Shown: in pieces, positions 8,018 through 17,734 of the stretch
Numbering within the stretch: position 1 is the stretch's first letter
How the letters are laid out: the number at the start of each line of letters is the position of its first letter
Origin: Campylobacter concisus
GTDB taxonomy: Bacteria; Campylobacterota; Campylobacteria; Campylobacterales; Campylobacteraceae
DNA: 64,000 nt
Reading direction: 5' to 3'
Assembly (NCBI RefSeq): GCF_001891085.1
Contig: NZ_JXUP01000006.1
Location: 124,001 to 188,000, forward strand
Position numbers and translations under genes: made by a program
The notes under the pieces: model-generated
Told to the model about the DNA's origin: nothing
Seen by the model: the letters and a program-made list of their open reading frames with translations, nothing else
The model's database searches: none

Positions 8018-8812
8018 ATGAACAAGGACAATCTCTTTTCTCAAATTTTTGGCAAGATAGCAAAATTAAACTTTTTCAAACCGCTTCAAGAGCTCATCAA
8101 CTCATTTTATGTAAAGCTATTTAAGATCGACATGAGCGAGTTTAAGCCATCAAATGAGTATAAAAATTTAAACGAACTTTTTACCAGAGAGCTCTTAAAG
8201 CCAAGAGAATTTGACGTAGCAGATGAGATATTTATAAGTCCGGTTGATGGCACCTGCCTTAGTTTTGGCAGCACAAATGAGCTAAAAGCCTTTAGTATAA
8301 AGGGCATGAGCTACGGCGTGAAGGAGCTTTTGGGGCAGGGCGAGCTTGAGGGCGAGTTTGACTTTGCCAACATCTATCTTAGCCCAAAAGACTATCATCA
8401 TTATCATGCACCTTGCGATATCACAATAAAAAAAGCGGTCTATATCCCAGGCAAGCTTTACAGTGTGGCGGTAAAATGGCTTGGCAAGGTAGAAAGTCTA
8501 TACACTAAAAACGAGCGTGTGGCGCTACTTTGCGAGATGAAAAATGGTAAAAAACTTTGGCTAGTTTTCGTGGGTGCGCTAAATGTCGGAAAGATGAAAT
8601 TTAGCTTTGATGAGCGCATCCAGACAAATGCGATGGCAAATTTTACGCAAATTTATGAGTATGAAAATTTACACATCAAAAAGAGCGAGCACCTTGGAAA
8701 TTTCGAGCTTGGCTCAACCATTGTCATACTTAGTGAAAAAGATGCGATCGAGTACAACCTCTTTGAAAACAAAGAGCTTAAATTTGCTGAGACTATCGGA
8801 ATAATAAAATAA
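8018..8812 (+). CDS. psd: Phosphatidylserine decarboxylase proenzyme
   Basis: Inner-membrane enzyme that converts phosphatidylserine to phosphatidylethanolamine, the last step of its synthesis. The 264-residue proenzyme has SPVDGT (Asp77), the histidine-rich DYHHYHAP at about 125-132, and the self-cleavage motif LGST at 231-234. Cleavage there makes a small alpha chain whose new N-terminal serine (233) becomes the pyruvoyl cofactor. It starts one base after the corrected stop of the phosphoesterase, so the two are translationally coupled. Length is normal for the short epsilonproteobacterial form. Confidence 0.95.
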   Translation: MNKDNLFSQIFGKIAKLNFFKPLQELINSFYVKLFKIDMSEFKPSNEYKNLNELFTRELLKPREFDVADEIFISPVDGTCLSFGSTNELKAFSIKGMSYGVKELLGQGELEGEFDFANIYLSPKDYHHYHAPCDITIKKAVYIPGKLYSVAVKWLGKVESLYTKNERVALLCEMKNGKKLWLVFVGALNVGKMKFSFDERIQTNAMANFTQIYEYENLHIKKSEHLGNFELGSTIVILSEKDAIEYNLFENKELKFAETIGIIK

Positions 8813-9215
8813 ATACGCTAGGCATATAAGTAAAATTTTTTATACCTTACTTGGTTGGTGTCCTATTTGCTTAGATTTTAGTGGTAAGTTCTATATGGTC
8901 TTTAAAAAAATATTATAGATTTAAAAGTTTGTAAAAGATGATGAATACATTATTTTATCTATCGAAATTTCTCTCGACTTAGTACTTTGTCCTAAGATTT
9001 AATTGGCTTACCCATAAAATCCATATTGATATCACAGAGCTGATAGCATTTACATCATTGCTTGTATAGAGAAGCTTATGTATCAATAAAGATATTAATA
9101 AGGCATAAGATAACTTAGTATATTTTTTAAAAGAATTTTTATTAACTATAATAAGGAAGTTTAAAATCGTCTTACAACCCAAGACTTAAATATTTTTATG
9201 TGTAAATTTTGACTA
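8813..9215. other. Gene-free 0.4 kb spacer
   Basis: AT-rich sequence between psd and the convergent ychF. The longest frame (8979-9182, minus) has no ribosome site and no recognisable composition or motif. I see no tRNA, repeat or convincing RNA structure. It may be decayed sequence. Confidence 0.5.
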
Positions 9216-9237
9216 TTTAGCCCAAAAGAGGGCTAAA
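9216..9237 (-). terminator. Hairpin just after ychF
   Basis: TTTAGCCC and GGGCTAAA form a perfect 8-base-pair stem around a six-base loop, directly after the ychF stop. The T tract on the minus strand is weak, so this is a probable but not classical terminator for the rpiB-to-ychF operon. Confidence 0.5.
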
Positions 9238-9238
9238 T

Positions 9239-10342
9239 TTAGACATTAAACCTAAAGTGCATCACGTCGCCATCTTGCACGACGTAGTCTTTGCCCTCAA
9301 GTCTCATCTTGCCAGCCTCTTTGGCTCCGTTTTCGCCGCCATGTGCGATGTAGTCCTCGTAACATATCACTTCAGCCCTGATGAAGCCCCTCTCAAAGTC
9401 ATTATGAATGACGCTTGCTGCTTTTGGCGCTTTCCAACCTTTTGTAATCGTCCAAGCCCTTACTTCCACGACGCCAGCGGTGAAATAGCTTATCAAATTT
9501 AGCTTTGCAAAAGACGTTTTGATGATCTTTTCAAGTCCGCTCTCGCTCGTGCCAAGAGAGGCTAAAAACTCGTGCGCTTCTTCGTCGCTTAGTCCGATTA
9601 GCTCCTCTTCTACTTTGGCGCAAAGCTTGATCACCTCGTGGTCTGAGGCTTTTGCGTACTCTTTTAGTGCTTTTACAAATTTATTATCTTCACTAAGTCC
9701 TTCTTCATCGACGTTCGCACCATAAACTACCTCTTTGGCGCTTAAAAGTCTTAGCTCTCTATTGAGTGACAAAAACGCCTCACTATCTCTTTGCTCAAAG
9801 CTACTTGCGCTTTTGCCCTCATTTAGATGAGCCAAAAGTAAATTTGCTATCTCAAGTGCCTCTTTAGCACCTTTTGCATTTGCCTTCGCCTCTCTTGTGA
9901 GCTTTTCTATCTTTTTGTTTAGCTGCTCGATATCAGCTAGTATGAGCTCGGTTTGGATGATCTCGATGTCTCTTACTGGATCGACGCTGCCCTCGACGTG
10001 AGTGATGTTTTCGTCCTCAAAGCAGCGAACTATGTGTAAAATAAGCTCGGTCTCTCTAATGTTTGATAAAAATTTATTGCCAAGTCCCTCACCAGAGCTC
10101 GCCCCTTTTACAAGACCTGCGATATCTACGAATTCGATGGTTGAATATTGAATTTTATTAGGACTTACTATCTTTGCAAGCTCATTTAGGCGTTTATCAG
10201 GTACTGGTACGATGGCTTTATTTGGCTCGATAGTGCAAAACGGATAGTTTGCACTCTCGGCATTTTGCGCCTTTGTAAGTGCATTAAATGTCGTTGATTT
10301 GCCCACATTTGGTAGGCCTACGATTCCAACTGAAAGTCCCAT
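9239..10342 (-). CDS. ychF: Redox-regulated ATPase YchF (Obg-family P-loop protein)
   Basis: Cytoplasmic P-loop NTPase of the Obg group that hydrolyses ATP and associates with ribosomes. The protein opens with [12 protein letters not shown] (Walker A), then DIAGLVKGA (G3), and closes with the TGS domain, including the [20 protein letters not shown] run typical of YchF C-termini. I prefer the ATG at 10342 (367 residues) over the TTG one codon upstream, because GGAG is correctly spaced only for the ATG. That ATG overlaps the pepA stop as TGATG, so translation is coupled. It is the last gene of the rpiB operon. Confidence 0.95.
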   Translation of the reverse strand: MGLSVGIVGLPNVGKSTTFNALTKAQNAESANYPFCTIEPNKAIVPVPDKRLNELAKIVSPNKIQYSTIEFVDIAGLVKGASSGEGLGNKFLSNIRETELILHIVRCFEDENITHVEGSVDPVRDIEIIQTELILADIEQLNKKIEKLTREAKANAKGAKEALEIANLLLAHLNEGKSASSFEQRDSEAFLSLNRELRLLSAKEVVYGANVDEEGLSEDNKFVKALKEYAKASDHEVIKLCAKVEEELIGLSDEEAHEFLASLGTSESGLEKIIKTSFAKLNLISYFTAGVVEVRAWTITKGWKAPKAASVIHNDFERGFIRAEVICYEDYIAHGGENGAKEAGKMRLEGKDYVVQDGDVMHFRFNV

Positions 10343-11793
10343 CAATTCTCCTTGCTAAGTGCTTGTAAAAAGTATAAATTCATCCTAACGCCAGCTCCAC
10401 TCGCACCTGCTTGGTTATATCCCCAAGCCTTTTCGCGGTACGCTGGACCTGCGATATCAAGGTGTAGCCACTTATCTTTATACTCATCTTTGATAAATTT
10501 GGCCAAAAACATGCCAGCTGTGATCGCGCCGCCATATCTGCTTGAGGCGCAGTTGCTAACGTCTGCGATCTGGCTTTTAATAAGTTCGCTAAGATAAGGG
10601 TTAAAATCAAGCGTAGTCGCTAGTTCGCCGCTATCTTCTATCTTGTTTTTAAACTCGCTTTTTAGGCTCTCGCTGTTGCCCATGATGCCTGTTGTGTACT
10701 CGCCAAGCCCCACGACGCAAGCGCCAGTTAGGGTTGCCATGTCGATTAGGATGTCTGGCTTAAAGTCTTGTGCGTAGCTTAGGCAATCAGCCAAGACCAA
10801 ACGTCCCTCTGCATCGGTGTTTCTTACCTCTATGCTAACGCCACTTCTTGAAATAAGCACGTCATCAGGCTTGTAGGCGTTGCCTCCGATCATATTTTCA
10901 GTGGCGCCCAAAATGGCGTGAATTTCAAATGGTAAATTTAGCTCTGCTGCGCCTTTTATGATGCCAAGTGCTGCTGCTGCGCCGCTTTTGTCTGATTTCA
11001 TAGTAAGCATATAATCAGCCGGTTTCAAGCTAAGGCCACCGCTATCGTATGTTAGGCCTTTGCCGACAAAGATGATGCGTTTTTTAGATTTTTTAGGCTT
11101 GTATGTTAGATGGATGAGCCTTGGTTTATGCACACTTGCGCGATTTACCGCCAAAAATGCGTTCATATTCTCTTTTGCTAGAAATTTCTCGTCATAGACC
11201 TCGCACTTTATGCTTGTGATGCTTTTGGCTAAATTTTGCGCATCCTCGGCCATCTTTTGTGGTGTATAAATTTCTGGGATTTCATTTACGATATCTTTTG
11301 CAAAATTTGTAGCATTTGCTACTATCTCTGCCTCTTTAAAGCCCTCATTTGCAGCTTTTAGATCGACCTTTTTGCCAGCAAATTCTTCAGTAGAAAAGAT
11401 GACCTCTTTAAGGGTGTATTTCTCTTTTTTCTCTTTATATTTGTTAAATTCATAGCTTCCAAGCAAAAAACCCTCAGCTAGCGCTTCAAAGCTTAGTTTT
11501 TGGCACTCCGCTACGTAAGAAGCTAGCTTTATACTCTTGATGTTTAGCGATTTTAGCGCGTTATAAGCTTTAGCGGCTGCAACTCTAAGCTCGTCAAGAT
11601 CAAGCTTAGAAAGTGGCACGTAAGCTCTTTTTGCCTCGCTTAGGATGAGGACGCTATCGCCTTTGTAATTGTTAAATTTAATAGCCTCTTTATCGCCTAT
11701 AAATTTATGTTTTAAGTCCTTATCTACTACGAAAATTAGTTCAATATCAGCTTTTATATCTTTTAATTTTTTATCAACTATTTGAAACTGCAT
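10342..11793 (-). CDS. pepA: Leucyl aminopeptidase PepA (M17)
   Basis: Cytosolic hexameric metallo-aminopeptidase that removes N-terminal residues from peptides. The 483-residue protein has a variable N-terminal macro-like domain and a C-terminal catalytic domain. The latter carries VGKGLTYDSGGLSLKP (about 243-258, with Lys and Asp ligands) and the family signature NTDAEGRLVLAD (325-336) that binds the two metal ions. Its start overlaps the end of dedA by 20 bases and its stop overlaps the ychF start, so the genes are tightly coupled. Length is usual for the family. Confidence 0.96.
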   Translation of the reverse strand: MQFQIVDKKLKDIKADIELIFVVDKDLKHKFIGDKEAIKFNNYKGDSVLILSEAKRAYVPLSKLDLDELRVAAAKAYNALKSLNIKSIKLASYVAECQKLSFEALAEGFLLGSYEFNKYKEKKEKYTLKEVIFSTEEFAGKKVDLKAANEGFKEAEIVANATNFAKDIVNEIPEIYTPQKMAEDAQNLAKSITSIKCEVYDEKFLAKENMNAFLAVNRASVHKPRLIHLTYKPKKSKKRIIFVGKGLTYDSGGLSLKPADYMLTMKSDKSGAAAALGIIKGAAELNLPFEIHAILGATENMIGGNAYKPDDVLISRSGVSIEVRNTDAEGRLVLADCLSYAQDFKPDILIDMATLTGACVVGLGEYTTGIMGNSESLKSEFKNKIEDSGELATTLDFNPYLSELIKSQIADVSNCASSRYGGAITAGMFLAKFIKDEYKDKWLHLDIAGPAYREKAWGYNQAGASGAGVRMNLYFLQALSKEN

Positions 11794-12379
11794 GTCTTCT
11801 GTCTCTCCTTTCGTTTAAAATTTTATTTTCGATGCGCTTAAATGTGTAGATCAAAAGCCCCATAAATATGGCAACCACTGGGATAGCGACATACCAGTGC
11901 TCTTTTGCTTTTTGAAGTAGCACTAATATATGCTCGCCAAGTATCCAAGCAGGTATGGTGGTGATCGCCGCCCAGCACCAAGCGCTGATCAAATTTATAA
12001 AGGCATATTTTTTGGCGTCATAGCCGGTAAGTCCTATGCAAAGCGGTATGATGACACGAAAGCCATACATATAGCGTTGCAAAAAGATGATCGGCCAGCC
12101 GTATTTTTTCAGCATTATGTGCGCCACTGCAAATTTTCTCCGCTGCGTGTGAAGCCTTTTTGCGATGTATTTTTTATTGTAACGGCCAAGGTAGAAGTAA
12201 ATTTGATCTCCCACAAAGCCTCCAAGTCCAGCAACAAAGATAGCAAGAGCGATATGCATGTGCGTGGTGTGAGCGAGAATTCCAGCCATTATTAAGGCCA
12301 TCTCGCCCTCCATGATACACCAGACAAAAAGTATGATGTAGCCGTACTCTTTAAGCAGTTCTATAAAAAACTCTTCCAT
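11774..12379 (-). CDS. DedA family membrane protein (VTT domain)
   Basis: A 201-residue inner-membrane protein with about five hydrophobic segments. It has the DedA signatures: EGEMALIMAGILAH near the start, GGFVGDQIYFYLGRY at about 52-66, and FLQRYMYGFRVIIPLCIGL at about 97-116. DedA/VTT proteins are linked to lipid-carrier scramblase or membrane-potential functions; the substrate here is unknown. It starts one base after apt ends and overlaps pepA, inside the operon whose order matches C. jejuni Cj0925-Cj0930 as I recall it. Confidence 0.92.
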   Translation of the reverse strand: MEEFFIELLKEYGYIILFVWCIMEGEMALIMAGILAHTTHMHIALAIFVAGLGGFVGDQIYFYLGRYNKKYIAKRLHTQRRKFAVAHIMLKKYGWPIIFLQRYMYGFRVIIPLCIGLTGYDAKKYAFINLISAWCWAAITTIPAWILGEHILVLLQKAKEHWYVAIPVVAIFMGLLIYTFKRIENKILNERRDRRHAVSNS

Positions 12380-12380
12380 T

Positions 12381-12929
12381 CTAAACCTCTAAAACGCTGT
12401 AAATTTTAGTAAGCGACTTTAGCTTTTCGCTACCTTTTAGATCGACTAGATCTATGAGAAAGCACGCTTCTACGCAGGTTGCGTTAGTTTGATTGATAAG
12501 CTCAACTGAAGCCTTTGCAGTGCCTCCTGTGGCTATGAGATCGTCCATCAAAAGCACTCTAGCACCTGCTTTTTCGCCAAAAGCATCGATGTGAATTTGC
12601 ACTTCATCGACACCGTATTCTAGGCTATACTTTTGAGAAAGCGTGATAAAAGGTAGTTTTTTTGGCTTACGAATAGGCACAAAAGGCAGCCTTAGTCTTG
12701 CTGCAAGCGCTGCGCCAAAGATGAAGCCACGAGACTCTATGCCAGCGATATAGTCGATATTTGCATCCTCATATCTAGCCACCAAATGATCTATCAAAAA
12801 GTTAAATGCTTCTTTGTTATTTAGTAGCGTCGTGATGTCGCGAAAGACTATGCCAGGCTTTGGGAAGTCGTTTATGCAGCGAATAGAGTTTAGTAAAAAT
12901 TCTTTGCCTTTTTGATCTAAAATCTTCAT
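12381..12929 (-). CDS. apt: Adenine phosphoribosyltransferase
   Basis: Purine salvage enzyme that makes AMP from adenine and PRPP in the cytoplasm. The 182-residue protein contains [11 protein letters not shown] (adenine-binding loop region), the [12 protein letters not shown] segment, and the PRPP-binding signature [14 protein letters not shown]. All are standard for Apt, and so is the length. It lies in the rpiB-ychF operon, 20 bases after the coiled-coil gene and one base before dedA. Confidence 0.96.
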   Translation of the reverse strand: MKILDQKGKEFLLNSIRCINDFPKPGIVFRDITTLLNNKEAFNFLIDHLVARYEDANIDYIAGIESRGFIFGAALAARLRLPFVPIRKPKKLPFITLSQKYSLEYGVDEVQIHIDAFGEKAGARVLLMDDLIATGGTAKASVELINQTNATCVEACFLIDLVDLKGSEKLKSLTKIYSVLEV

Positions 12930-12949
12930 AAATTTCCTTAAATTTGAGG

Positions 12950-13282
12950 TTATAGTAGCGCTTCGATCTTGCCTTCAAGCTCACGTATGCGTTGTCTTAG
13001 CTTGTCGTTTTCTAAGCGGTACTGGGAATTTCTTGTGCGAAGCGAGGTCACGTCGTTTTTAGTTTTGTTTAGCTCGTCTGTTAAGATGTCGATGTTGCCT
13101 AGACTTCGTTGGAGTTGGATCTGAAATTTTCTTATGACGACCTCGGTGTCTTGGAGGTTATTTTTCATAAAATCTTTTGTTGCACGCTCTTTTTTTAGAA
13201 GCGTTTTGAAGTAAAAAACCATAACAGTTAGGTAGATCGCAGCACAAACAAGAGCAGTAAAAACGATCCACTCGCCTATCAT
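12950..13282 (-). CDS. Small membrane-anchored coiled-coil protein of unknown function
   Basis: A 110-residue protein with one N-terminal transmembrane helix (about 4-26). The rest is predicted coiled coil, with heptad-like runs ending in [17 protein letters not shown] know of no function. A same-sized gene occupies the same place between rpiB and apt in C. jejuni (Cj0926, from memory), so it is conserved. Its ATG overlaps the rpiB stop by four bases (ATGA), so it is co-translated with rpiB. A structural or scaffold role is possible but not shown. Confidence 0.8.
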   Translation of the reverse strand: MIGEWIVFTALVCAAIYLTVMVFYFKTLLKKERATKDFMKNNLQDTEVVIRKFQIQLQRSLGNIDILTDELNKTKNDVTSLRTRNSQYRLENDKLRQRIRELEGKIEALL

Positions 13283-13722
13283 TTGTCTGCCTCAATCTCT
13301 ATTTTTTTGACTCTTCTTTCGTGTCTACCGCCTGCAAACTCTGTCTTTAAAAATGTTTCAAGTGCTGCTGTGGCAACGCCAGCACCGATCACTCTTGCGC
13401 CAAAAGCGATAACATTTGCATCGTTATGTTCTCTCGCAAGTCTAGCGGTAAATTCGTCGTGACAAAGGGCACACCTTACGTTTTCATGCCTGTTTGCAGC
13501 GATTGAGATGCCGATACCTGTGCCACAAATGAGCACGCCGTAGCAGTCAGGCTCAAGCTTGCTTGCTAGTAAGTGCGCATAATCAGGGTAATCAACGCTA
13601 TTTTTGTCATTCGTGCCAAGGTCAATGACTTCATGTCCAAGCTTTTTTATGACTTCCTTTAGCTCTGCTTTAAGCTCTACTCCAGCATGATCGCAAGCGA
13701 TAAAAATTTTATCTATTTTCAT
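13279..13722 (-). CDS. rpiB: Ribose-5-phosphate isomerase B
   Basis: Interconverts ribose 5-phosphate and ribulose 5-phosphate in the pentose phosphate pathway. The open frame extends to 13845, but the family N-terminus KIFIACDHAG shows that the ATG at 13722 is the start, giving 147 residues, the normal length. CGTGIGISIAANR (catalytic Cys/anion loop) and HNDANVIAFGARVIG confirm the LacAB/RpiB family. It is the first gene of the minus-strand operon leading to ychF, divergent from the MuiA-like gene at 13833. Confidence 0.94.
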   Translation of the reverse strand: MKIDKIFIACDHAGVELKAELKEVIKKLGHEVIDLGTNDKNSVDYPDYAHLLASKLEPDCYGVLICGTGIGISIAANRHENVRCALCHDEFTARLAREHNDANVIAFGARVIGAGVATAALETFLKTEFAGGRHERRVKKIEIEADK

Positions 13723-13800
13723 GAAAAATCCAATAAATTTTTTGCAGATTATAGTCAAAGTTGCATTAAAATAAAATTTTGCTTGCATGTGAGAAAAGGC

Positions 13801-13806
13801 TATAAT
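13801..13806 (+). promoter_or_regulatory. -10 element for the MuiA-like gene
   Basis: TATAAT 26 bases before the ATG at 13833, with AAGGGA as ribosome site at about 13821-13826. It lies in the 110-base divergent spacer between rpiB and this gene. Confidence 0.55.
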
Positions 13807-13832
13807 TTGTGAAATTCTTAAAAGGGAAAAAT

Positions 13833-15218
13833 ATGAAAAAAGCACTCTTTTTAGCGGCTTCTACGCTAGCCTTTGCAAATGAAAATCTAATAGAGATCTA
13901 CACAGATCAAACCATCATCACTCAAAAATTTAATGACGCAAATAGCTCTTTTAGCGCCTTTGTGCCAGAGGGTGTGGAGAGTGAGAACATCACGATAAAT
14001 GGGGATTGTGACGCGAATGCTTATCTAAAAAAGATCAGCGAAGAAAATAGCCCAAGTTACATAAAATGGAAGCAAGAAGTTGCAAATTTAAATAACAAGC
14101 TTGAGGCGCTAAATGCAAGAGGTAGATTTATAGAGCAGGCTTTAGTAGAAGAAAACAAAAGTAACGATGTGACAAAAAGAGCTGATGAGTTTTATAAATT
14201 TAGCCTAGAAAATATTGAGAAAATTTCAGCTGCTAAAAGTGAGCTTGAAGCGCTTAATAAAAATGAGCCAAAGAGCGAGATGGCTGGATTTTTGCAGCTT
14301 GATATGAAATTTGCTTGCGACCCAAAAGAGGCGACGCTTTCATACATGGATGATGAGGCGCCAAAGACGCTAAATGAAATTTATGCAGACACAAAAAACA
14401 AAAATATCTTGATAAAACAAGAAATTTTGCTCACCAACCCTTTTGTAAGCGATGTTAAAAATTTAAAGCTCGCCATCTATCCAACCAGATATCAAAAGGC
14501 GCTTGCTCCAAGTAAATTTTACCCTTGGTACGAGGAGAGCGAGGCGGAGGCTGATGGTTACGGCGCTTCGAAAGATATGCTAAGAGCCGCGAAAGTCGCC
14601 GCTGAGGTCGCTGATATGCGTGTGCAAAGAGATGAGAATGAGTTTGCCAAAATTTGGAAGATAGATGGGATAAATTTAGCAAAAGGCGAGAGCAAATATA
14701 TAACTTACGACACGCAAAAAATGGACGCAAATTTTAGCGTTTTTGCTGATTTTTACGGCTCGCTAAAGGCATATAACGTAGCTAGCTTTAAGCTAAATGA
14801 TGATCTAACGCCAGCCAAAACGCAGTTTTACGTTAATGGTGTGAGTGTTGGCAGTCCAAGCGAGTTTGAGATGAAAGCTAAAGATGAGCCAGTGCAATTA
14901 TTTTTAGGACAAAACGAGCTAATCGAGCTTAAAAAAGAGCGATTAAATAAATTTAAAAAGAGCTCGTTTCTTGGCAAAGAGCGCTTAAGCGAAGAGGGCT
15001 ATGAGATAAGTATCAAAAATAACTCAAGCAAGAGCGTTGATGTTACTTTGGTCGATCGTGTACCAGTGTCTGCCGATGAGGCGGTAAAGGTCGAGATAAA
15101 GGGCTTTGATAAAAAAGATATCAGCAAAGATGGCAAGGTGGAGCTTAAATTTAGCCTTGCACCAAAAGAGGAATTTAAAAAAGAGTACTCTTATAAGATC
15201 AAAAAGCCAAAAATTTAG
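13833..15218 (+). CDS. Secreted DUF4139 (MuiA-like) protein
   Basis: I chose the ATG at 13833 over the GTG at 13809 because it has a ribosome site (AAGGGA) and starts the signal peptide MKKALFLAASTLAFA. The 461-residue protein has a DUF4140-like N-terminal beta region (IYTDQTIITQKF), a central coiled coil, and a C-terminal DUF4139 beta domain with LGKERLSEEGYEISIKNNS and TLVDRVPVS. The family is named after a Streptomyces-type mucoidy inhibitor protein, but its biochemical role is unknown. It is probably periplasmic. It is monocistronic and convergent with the M50 protease gene. Family call is good; function is not known. Confidence 0.8.
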   Translation: MKKALFLAASTLAFANENLIEIYTDQTIITQKFNDANSSFSAFVPEGVESENITINGDCDANAYLKKISEENSPSYIKWKQEVANLNNKLEALNARGRFIEQALVEENKSNDVTKRADEFYKFSLENIEKISAAKSELEALNKNEPKSEMAGFLQLDMKFACDPKEATLSYMDDEAPKTLNEIYADTKNKNILIKQEILLTNPFVSDVKNLKLAIYPTRYQKALAPSKFYPWYEESEAEADGYGASKDMLRAAKVAAEVADMRVQRDENEFAKIWKIDGINLAKGESKYITYDTQKMDANFSVFADFYGSLKAYNVASFKLNDDLTPAKTQFYVNGVSVGSPSEFEMKAKDEPVQLFLGQNELIELKKERLNKFKKSSFLGKERLSEEGYEISIKNNSSKSVDVTLVDRVPVSADEAVKVEIKGFDKKDISKDGKVELKFSLAPKEEFKKEYSYKIKKPKI

Positions 15219-15235
15219 AGCAAATTTGCTCTAAA
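15214..15235. terminator. Shared palindromic terminator between convergent genes
   Basis: TTTAGAGCA-AATT-TGCTCTAAA is a perfect 9-base-pair hairpin. It includes the stop of the MuiA-like gene and ends one base before the stop of the M50 gene, so it can serve both strands. Confidence 0.6.
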
Positions 15236-15236
15236 T

Positions 15237-15896
15237 TTAGCCGTTTATAAATGCACTTGCGATATCTAAAACGTATCTTGTCGGATAAAAGATAGTATCT
15301 TTTAAAGGCGAGATGAGGATGATGATAAGGATGACAAAGCCATATCGCGAGATGCCCTCAAGCTTTTCAGCTAGTGCGTGAAAACCAAAATTTCTAAGCG
15401 CATACTCGAGCGCGTGAAAGCCATCAAGTGGCGGGATCGGATAGAGATTAAAGATGGCTAACATCAAATTTAAAAGCGCAAGCGTAAATAAAAACTGAAG
15501 TAAAATTTCAAAGGTTTCTATATTTAATAAAGCCTTTAGCACAAAAAGCGACAAAATGCCTAGGATGACGTTGTAGCAAATGCCAGCTAGACTTACGTAG
15601 ATAGCTGCTTTGTAGCCGCCATTTCGCACTACTGTGTAGGTATTTACAGGCACTGGTTTTGCCCAGCCAAACATCATACCAGTGCTTAGGTAAAGTACCA
15701 GCGGTACGATGATGGTGCCAACTGGGTCAATATGTTTTATAGGATTTATGCTAAGCCTACCAAGATTTTTTGCGGTGTTGTCGCCAAATTTATAAGCGAC
15801 ATATCCGTGAGCGATCTCGTGGCCGACGATGGCGATTATTAAAGAGATGACGATAGTGGCGACTTTGACTATGTCTATGTTATCAATGAAGCCCAT
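15237..15896 (-). CDS. Site-2 protease-type zinc metalloprotease (M50)
   Basis: A 219-residue polytopic membrane protein of the short M50 (YwhC-like) group. HEIAHGYVAYKFGD near residue 26 is the HExxH zinc motif inside a membrane helix, and NLYPIPPLDGFHALE carries the third ligand Asp (NPxPPLDG type). It has about five membrane segments and no PDZ domain, so it differs from RseP. The substrate is unknown. It overlaps lepB by 14 bases and lies in the minus-strand folD-lepB-M50 unit. Confidence 0.9.
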   Translation of the reverse strand: MGFIDNIDIVKVATIVISLIIAIVGHEIAHGYVAYKFGDNTAKNLGRLSINPIKHIDPVGTIIVPLVLYLSTGMMFGWAKPVPVNTYTVVRNGGYKAAIYVSLAGICYNVILGILSLFVLKALLNIETFEILLQFLFTLALLNLMLAIFNLYPIPPLDGFHALEYALRNFGFHALAEKLEGISRYGFVILIIILISPLKDTIFYPTRYVLDIASAFING

Positions 15897-16788
15897 CTAC
15901 TTCGCCTTCTTTTAGAGCTTTGTTAGTGAAAAATTCGTCATTTTCTATCGTATCCACAAAGCGTCCGATACGCTCCCAGCGCACATTGTAGTTGCTATCC
16001 CAGCTAAAATATATAAACCAAGGCTGTCCGACTATGTCCTTGTAAGCCACGCTTCCCCAAAAACGGCTATCGTTTGAGTGATCGCGGTTGTCGCCTATCA
16101 TGAAGTATTCATCTTTTGGTACTTTGACGTAAAATGCATTAAGGTTAAAATTTGGATTTTGCGGTAGTGAGCCAATTAGCACTGGCTTCATAAAAACACT
16201 ATCTTTGTTTGTATTTAGCATGAAAATCATCTGCTCAAATAAATTTACATTTTCGTCGTAGTGGATGCCGCTAAATCTATATGGCTCTTTTATGAAAAGC
16301 TTACCATCAAGTTCGGCTATATCGCTACATGAGTAGCCAAATTTACTCTCTTTACCATTTAAATTTTCACGGCAGTTTGCTTTTATAAAATCATCTCCCT
16401 CTTTTGGACGCAAATACAAGGCTTTTTCGGTAAATACTATCTCATCTTCGCTTGTGGCAAAGCAGCGTTTTACAAAGTGGGTCTTTTCATCTTTTGGATA
16501 ACGAAAGACGACTATATCGCCTCTTGCCGGACCATCGCCTGTGATAAGATGCCCATTGTTATTTAGCTCAGGTAAAATTTTTACCTCAAGCCACGGAATT
16601 CTTGGTGTTGGTATACCATAAACAAATTTTTTTGCAAATAAAAAATCACCAACCAAAAGCGTATTTTTCATCGAACCAGACGGGATAACAAAGGCTTGAG
16701 CTATGAAAAATATAACAAAAAGCACGATGATGACAGTGCCTGTCCAGCTCGAGCAAAAGTCATAAAATTTAGTAAAAAATTTTTTCAT
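15883..16788 (-). CDS. lepB: Signal peptidase I
   Basis: Inner-membrane serine protease that removes signal peptides from exported proteins. One N-terminal membrane helix (about 17-33) is followed by PSGSMKNTLLVGD, which gives the nucleophile Ser39. The general base lies in HFVKRC (Lys106), and the conserved box YFMIGDNRDHSNDSRFWG is near residues 227-244. At 301 residues with a large insertion between the two catalytic boxes, it is typical of epsilonproteobacterial LepB. It lies 2 bases after folD and overlaps the M50 gene. Confidence 0.95.
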   Translation of the reverse strand: MKKFFTKFYDFCSSWTGTVIIVLFVIFFIAQAFVIPSGSMKNTLLVGDFLFAKKFVYGIPTPRIPWLEVKILPELNNNGHLITGDGPARGDIVVFRYPKDEKTHFVKRCFATSEDEIVFTEKALYLRPKEGDDFIKANCRENLNGKESKFGYSCSDIAELDGKLFIKEPYRFSGIHYDENVNLFEQMIFMLNTNKDSVFMKPVLIGSLPQNPNFNLNAFYVKVPKDEYFMIGDNRDHSNDSRFWGSVAYKDIVGQPWFIYFSWDSNYNVRWERIGRFVDTIENDEFFTNKALKEGEVDGLH

Positions 16789-16790
16789 TA

Positions 16791-17651
16791 TTAGGCTCTT
16801 TTTTGGCTAGCTATCTTAGCTTGGGCTGCAAGGATTGTATTATTTAAAAGCATGGCTATGGTCATCGGACCCACGCCACCAGGAACAGGCGTGATGTATG
16901 AGCATTTTGGTGCGACTTCATCAAAGTCCACATCGCCTACAAGTCTGCCATCATCAAGTCTGTTTATACCCACATCAACGACTACTGCGCCATCTTTTAC
17001 CATGTCAGCCTTTAAGAAAAATGGCTTGCCAATGGCCGCGACGATGAGGTCGGCATTTTTGCAAATTTCTTTTAAATTTTTAGTCTTGCTATGAGTGATC
17101 GTAACTGTTGCTGAAGCGTTTAAAAGCAAATTTGCCATAGGTTTGCCAACGATATTACTTCTACCTATAACAACCGCGTTTAGCCCAGCTACTTCTATGT
17201 CATACTCTTTTAAAATTTCCATCACGCCAAGCGGTGTGCAAGGCACAAAGCCATCAAGGCCGCTAACAAGTTTGCCGACATTTACAGCGTGAAAGCCATC
17301 TACGTCTTTTGCTGGATCGATCGTTGCTAAAACGGTGTTTGTATCTATATGTTTTGGAAGTGGCAACTGTACTAAAATTCCATGGATGCTATCGTCTAAA
17401 TTTAGCACATTTATAAGCGCTAGAAGCTCTGCTTGGGTTGTATTTTCGCTTAGACGGTGAGCTACGCTTTTTATGCCGTATTCGTTGCAAGCTTTTTCTT
17501 TGGCTCTAACGTATGTTTGAGATGCTTTGTCTTCGCCTACTAAGATAACAGCTAGGGTTGGTTCTACGCCAAATTTTTTTAGTTCTTCAGCTCTTACTTT
17601 TACGCTTTCTTTGACCTTTAAAGATACGGCTTTGCCGTCTAAAATTTTCAT
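16791..17651 (-). CDS. folD: Bifunctional methylenetetrahydrofolate dehydrogenase/cyclohydrolase
   Basis: Cytoplasmic enzyme that interconverts 5,10-methylene-, methenyl- and 10-formyl-tetrahydrofolate using NADP. The 286-residue protein shows the FolD signatures: [14 protein letters not shown] (about 47-60, catalytic Lys), [43 protein letters not shown] (nucleotide binding) and [11 protein letters not shown] near the C-terminus. Length is normal. It heads the folD-lepB-M50 unit and is divergent from the cytochrome c gene at 17735. Confidence 0.96.
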   Translation of the reverse strand: MKILDGKAVSLKVKESVKVRAEELKKFGVEPTLAVILVGEDKASQTYVRAKEKACNEYGIKSVAHRLSENTTQAELLALINVLNLDDSIHGILVQLPLPKHIDTNTVLATIDPAKDVDGFHAVNVGKLVSGLDGFVPCTPLGVMEILKEYDIEVAGLNAVVIGRSNIVGKPMANLLLNASATVTITHSKTKNLKEICKNADLIVAAIGKPFFLKADMVKDGAVVVDVGINRLDDGRLVGDVDFDEVAPKCSYITPVPGGVGPMTIAMLLNNTILAAQAKIASQKRA

Positions 17652-17734
17652 ATTGGATCCTTATTTAAAAGCTTTTTTAATCACAAGGGTGGTATCATAC
17701 CTAAAATTAAATTAAAATTTTTAAAGAGAGGTTT

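Noticed and set aside
8979-9182. 67-codon minus-strand frame in the psd-ychF gap
   Set aside because: No ribosome site, no motif, and composition like random AT-rich sequence.
13723-13845. N-terminal extension of RpiB
   Set aside because: The extension crosses the divergent promoter region and the family N-terminus starts at 13722.
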